DNA of 64,000 bases from Desulfofundulus thermosubterraneus DSM 16057 (GTDB lineage Bacteria; Bacillota; Desulfotomaculia; Desulfotomaculales; Desulfovirgulaceae): contig NZ_FQZM01000007.1 in assembly GCF_900142025.1 (NCBI RefSeq), forward strand, positions 1 through 64,000, in the 5' to 3' direction. How positions within the stretch are numbered: the stretch's first letter is position 1; each line of letters starts with the position of its first letter. The position numbers and the translations under genes are program-made. This document shows positions 61,388-64,000 of the stretch, piece by piece. The notes under the pieces are model-generated. The model was not told the DNA's origin, ran no database searches, and saw only the letters and a program-made list of their open reading frames with translations.

Positions 61388-62176
61388 GTGCTAGACAAGG
61401 AGTTTTTGCTATACCGTGCCAAAACCCAGGAGGAAAAAGAAATGCTGTCCCGGGTTTATGACCTGGTGCAGCAAGTTTTGCGTACCCGCCAGCCGCGAGT
61501 AACCGATTTCCTTGATCCTTATCATGCCGGTCTTGTGCTTATGGCTTTAGAAGGGGTTCCCGATCTGGCGGTACGGAGTGATGGTGGTTACCCGGGCGCC
61601 GAGCGGGTGCGTATTCTCATTTATCCCGATTATCTAGAGCCCCGGGAGGAGGATTGGCGATTGGCATTTTTATCCATCCAGGGTTCCTTTGAACAACAGA
61701 TGCCTAGCCACAGGGATTTTCTGGGGGCTATGCTGGCCCTCGGCTTGCGCCGGGAGAAAATTGGGGACATCCTCCTGCATAACGACCAGGCCCAGGTGGT
61801 TGTGACAGAAGAAATAGCTCCCTTCATTCGGTCACAGCTTGCCCGGGTGGGTCGCATTTCCGTGACCGTGCACCAGATTTTCAGAGAGCAACTCTATCCT
61901 CCCCCCCGCCGGGTTCGGGAAATCAAGGCCACTGTGCCTTCCCTGCGTCTGGACGTGGTGGCTGCTGCCGGTTTTGGTACTTCCCGTACCCGCATGGCCC
62001 GGGAAATTACTGCCCAGCGAGTTAGCCTGAACTGGCAGATCTGCAGTGAGCTCTCCCATACGGTGCGGGAAGGGGACATTATTTCCGCCCGGGGACGCGG
62101 CCGGGTGCAGGTGACCCGGGTTACGGGAACCACTAAAAGCGGCCGCCTGGCACTCATCCTACACCGTTATGTCTGA
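61388..62176 (+). CDS. S4-domain RNA-binding protein YlmH
   Basis: A 262-residue protein with an N-terminal YlmH domain and a C-terminal S4 RNA-binding domain (RLDVVAAAGFGTSRTRMAREI and VREGDIISARGRGRV). YlmH binds ribosome components and has been tied to division and ribosome rescue in Bacillus. GTG start behind GGGGTGAGG. Confidence 0.92.
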   Translation: MLDKEFLLYRAKTQEEKEMLSRVYDLVQQVLRTRQPRVTDFLDPYHAGLVLMALEGVPDLAVRSDGGYPGAERVRILIYPDYLEPREEDWRLAFLSIQGSFEQQMPSHRDFLGAMLALGLRREKIGDILLHNDQAQVVVTEEIAPFIRSQLARVGRISVTVHQIFREQLYPPPRRVREIKATVPSLRLDVVAAAGFGTSRTRMAREITAQRVSLNWQICSELSHTVREGDIISARGRGRVQVTRVTGTTKSGRLALILHRYV

Positions 62177-62191
62177 CGGGGTGACGGGTTT

Positions 62192-62485
62192 ATGATCTTC
62201 CTGCTGGAAGAAAAGGGAGCAGTAGTATTTAAGGTGCGCGTTCAGCCTCGGGCGGCTAGAAATGAGTTGGCCGGGGTGTTTGAAGACGCCCTGAAGGTCC
62301 GTTTGACGGCGCCCCCGGTGGGAGGGGAGGCCAACGAAGCCTGCCGGGATTTTTTTGCCCGGCTGCTGGGAGTGCCCAGAGCCCGGGTGGAAATCGTGAC
62401 CGGACATGCCGGGCGTAACAAGCTGGTGCGGGTGCAGGGGGTTTCTGTCGAAAAGGTGCGCTCTTTGATGTCAGCCCAAAGATAG
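62192..62485 (+). CDS. DUF167 / YggU family protein
   Basis: A 97-residue protein with KVRVQPRAARNELAG, APPVGGEANEAC, and GRNKLVRV, the DUF167 pattern. Function is unknown; last gene of the ylm cluster. Confidence 0.92.
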   Translation: MIFLLEEKGAVVFKVRVQPRAARNELAGVFEDALKVRLTAPPVGGEANEACRDFFARLLGVPRARVEIVTGHAGRNKLVRVQGVSVEKVRSLMSAQR

Positions 62486-62527
62486 GCTCGGCTAATCGCA
62501 TCAACCAAAAGCTTCATTCTTTAAAAG

Positions 62528-62577
62528 AGTGGAAGAGGTAATGCACCGTGTTAAGGAGGCGCATTACCTCTTCCACT
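62528..62577. terminator. 17-bp perfect inverted repeat between convergent genes
   Basis: Arms at 62528-62544 and 62561-62577 pair without mismatch around a 16-base loop. On the minus strand CTTTT follows the stem, so it can end the flavoprotein message; on the plus strand a short T-run is further off. Confidence 0.65.
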
Positions 62578-63425
62578 TACGTTTTATACCTGGTCAGCTG
62601 TTTCTTGATCTGCTCCCGCCGGGCTAAATAACGGTCGCGGCTGGGAACAATCCACTCATTGAGATGGTGGCGACGATGTTCTGCCGTCCAGAAATGGCCA
62701 TGGGGGTCCGGCGGGTCGGTTACGAAGCGCAGGCCGCTTTCATCTGGAACCAGCCGTCCTGTGGTATTACATACCACACAGGTAATCCTGTCCTGCCCGT
62801 TGAGGCGAAAAGCGCGACTGTAACAGTTGCCGCACTGCTGCTCTTCCGGAGGACGTGCCTCGATTTCTCCGGATAGGGCCCTGGCTACCCGCCGGCCCAA
62901 CTCGCGGGCCCGGGTAACGTTTTCGGGTTCCAACAGAACCTCCCCGGGCCCGGGAGCATACGCTTCCAGGTAGTCGATGACCCGGTAGCCGTAGGCCAGT
63001 GGGAAAAGGTTTAGAAGTTCTACCCCCAGCGGGTTCCACTTTCTGTTGCCGGCTACACTGATGGTGGCGGCCACCCTGGTACGACCGGCCAGATCTTCAA
63101 GGTGGGGGGAGAGGCTGAGGGCCCGATCCGTTACCAGCTTGACTATTCCTGCCGGGCCCAAAAGGTAGGTGGGTGCGGCGATGATTAACCCGTCGGCCTC
63201 CAGGACTTTCTCCAGTAAAACCCCCAAGTCGTCATTTTTGATGGCACAGGACCCCTTGTAGACACAGGCCAGGCAACCCCGGCAGGGTTCGAATCGCAGG
63301 TCGGGCAGGCGTAAAAAGGATACAGCCGCACCAGTTTTTTGAGCCTCGTCCAGCGCTTCGCGCAGGAGTACCTCGCTATTTCCCAGGGGACGCCGGGAAC
63401 AGCAAATGCCAAGTATGGTGGCCAT
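62577..63425 (-). CDS. Flavodoxin-like iron-sulfur flavoprotein with C-terminal Cys site
   Basis: A 282-residue NADPH-dependent FMN reductase / multimeric flavodoxin. The phosphate-binding loop is CCSRRPLGNSEVLL. The cysteines in CRGCLACVYKGSC (about residues 50-62) match the iron-sulfur motif of Isf-type flavoproteins, and APTYLLGPAGIVKLVTDR is the usual middle segment. A zinc-ribbon-like CGNC...CVVC pair sits near residue 200-225. It likely moves electrons from ferredoxin or NADPH to an unknown acceptor. ATG 63425 has GGGAGG ten bases ahead. Confidence 0.85.
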   Translation of the reverse strand: MATILGICCSRRPLGNSEVLLREALDEAQKTGAAVSFLRLPDLRFEPCRGCLACVYKGSCAIKNDDLGVLLEKVLEADGLIIAAPTYLLGPAGIVKLVTDRALSLSPHLEDLAGRTRVAATISVAGNRKWNPLGVELLNLFPLAYGYRVIDYLEAYAPGPGEVLLEPENVTRARELGRRVARALSGEIEARPPEEQQCGNCYSRAFRLNGQDRITCVVCNTTGRLVPDESGLRFVTDPPDPHGHFWTAEHRRHHLNEWIVPSRDRYLARREQIKKQLTRYKT

Positions 63426-63474
63426 TGTTTGCGAACCTCCCAAATTAGCGATTACTATGGCGGAGTTTGTTAAA

Positions 63475-63542
63475 ACTTAGATAGTTAACTGAAGTTAATA
63501 TACCATTTATGGAAAAATTAATCAATATTTTGTTATCTAAGT
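63475..63542. promoter_or_regulatory. AT-rich divergent control region with inverted repeats
   Basis: A perfect 14-base palindrome TTAACT-GA-AGTTAA (63485-63498), flanked by ACTTAGATA (63475-63483) and its inverse TATCTAAGT (63534-63542). It sits between the flavoprotein and the AcoR-like gene and could be an operator for one or both. Confidence 0.4.
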
Positions 63543-63633
63543 ATAAAGTAAAGAAATAAAAGGTGATTTTTAGCTTGTTGTTGAATAATACAGATAAGTA
63601 TTAATTATCAAATTTTAGAGGGGTGCACCAGTG

Positions 63634-64000
63634 ATGGTTCCGGTTCAGGAAGAATTGCGGGCCGCCTGGCATGCCTTTGTTGCTGGGAACGAAGATGGCT
63701 TACAAATGCTAAGGCCTGTCGTGCGGGAGTCGTGGGAACGCTGTCGGCGCGCCGGTGTTAACCCATATCAAAAGGTGGTTCTCACCGTACTGGATCCGGA
63801 AGCTCTGGCGGCGCGCCGTGAAAAAAATAGGGAGTGGCTGGAAATTGCTCGCCCGGTAATGGAAACCTTATACAGGTTTGTTGCCGGGTCGGGTTTTGTG
63901 GTTGCAGTCGCTGACTGTGAAGGCTACTTGCTGGAAGTAATTGGTGATCCAGAAGTAGTTCAAGCTATTGCAAAAGGGAATTTCGTACCAGGGGCCAATT
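63634..64000 (+). CDS. AcoR-like sigma-54-dependent regulator, N-terminal part (cut by window end)
   Basis: 122 codons are visible. The opening (RPVVRESWERCRRAGVNP, then LEIARPVMETLYRFVAGSGFVVAVADCEGYLLEVIGD) is the GAF-like sensor domain of AcoR-type activators, which recognise small organic ligands. The AAA+ and Fis domains would lie beyond 64000. AGAGGGG precedes GTGATG. Target operon unknown. Confidence 0.8.
   Translation, partial: MVPVQEELRAAWHAFVAGNEDGLQMLRPVVRESWERCRRAGVNPYQKVVLTVLDPEALAARREKNREWLEIARPVMETLYRFVAGSGFVVAVADCEGYLLEVIGDPEVVQAIAKGNFVPGAN

Noticed and set aside
1-64000. CRISPR array, tRNA or rRNA genes
   Set aside because: No regularly spaced identical repeats and no recognisable tRNA or rRNA sequence were seen while reading through; a covariance-model scan would be needed to exclude tRNAs fully.

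Overview
The window looks like chromosomal DNA of an endospore-forming, anaerobic Firmicute of the Peptococcaceae / Desulfotomaculum-Pelotomaculum kind. This is inferred from gene content, not from a database search. The evidence is spoIIGA-sigE-sigG-spoIIR directly behind ftsAZ, a meso-DAP type murE, oxygen-sensitive class III ribonucleotide reductase (nrdDG), moderately high G+C, frequent GTG/TTG starts, and strong GGAGG-type ribosome binding sites.

Layout. (1) 1-4320: the 3' end of a group II intron abuts an acyl-CoA ligase gene, followed by a polysaccharide deacetylase and an MFS transporter, all on the minus strand. (2) 4818-10123: a TauE/SafE-type permease with a TIGR02186-like membrane protein, next to an NtrC-type response regulator and its histidine kinase. 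A consensus sigma-54 promoter and a 40-bp near-perfect palindrome lie in front of the permease, so this looks like a self-contained signal-responsive export or import unit. (3) 10456-19522: D,D-carboxypeptidase, Fur-family regulator, DUF4912 protein, a fused GH57 branching enzyme / GT4 glycosyltransferase, a small membrane protein, a patatin-like esterase, a MetE/UROD-like protein and a PHP phosphatase. (4) 19612-41150: an almost complete dcw (division and cell wall) cluster from mraZ to ftsZ, preceded by an array of five GTGG boxes that fits an MraZ operator. It is interrupted between murD and ftsW by a 446-bp non-coding insert with inverted and direct repeats. (5) 41239-45281: forespore/mother-cell sigma factor genes with sigma-F-like promoters before sigG and spoIIR, then a YlmC/YmxH protein. 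(6) 45455-48671: nrdR-nrdD-nrdG with a pair of NrdR-box-like sites. (7) 49176-51838: an IS607-family element carrying a serine recombinase and an unusual TnpB, followed by a structured 3' region that is a candidate guide (omega) RNA. (8) 51891-58073: beta-CASP metallo-hydrolase, pgeF, phoPR, pstB and phoU without pstSCA. (9) 58181-62485: the ylm-type cluster (HlyD-like protein, ylmE/yggS, sepF, proC, yggT, ylmH, yggU). (10) 62577-64000: a flavodoxin-like iron-sulfur flavoprotein divergent from the beginning of an AcoR-like regulator cut off by the window end.

The central 40 kb is a single growth-to-sporulation programme: precursor synthesis (murE, F, D, G, C, B, A, mraY), septum assembly (ftsL, PBP, ftsW, ftsQ, ftsA, ftsZ, sepF), then the compartment-specific sigma factors that act once the asymmetric septum is built. 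No tRNA, rRNA or CRISPR array was recognised. Start codons were re-chosen from ribosome binding sites where the longest frame was implausible; promoter and operator calls are by eye against published consensus sequences.
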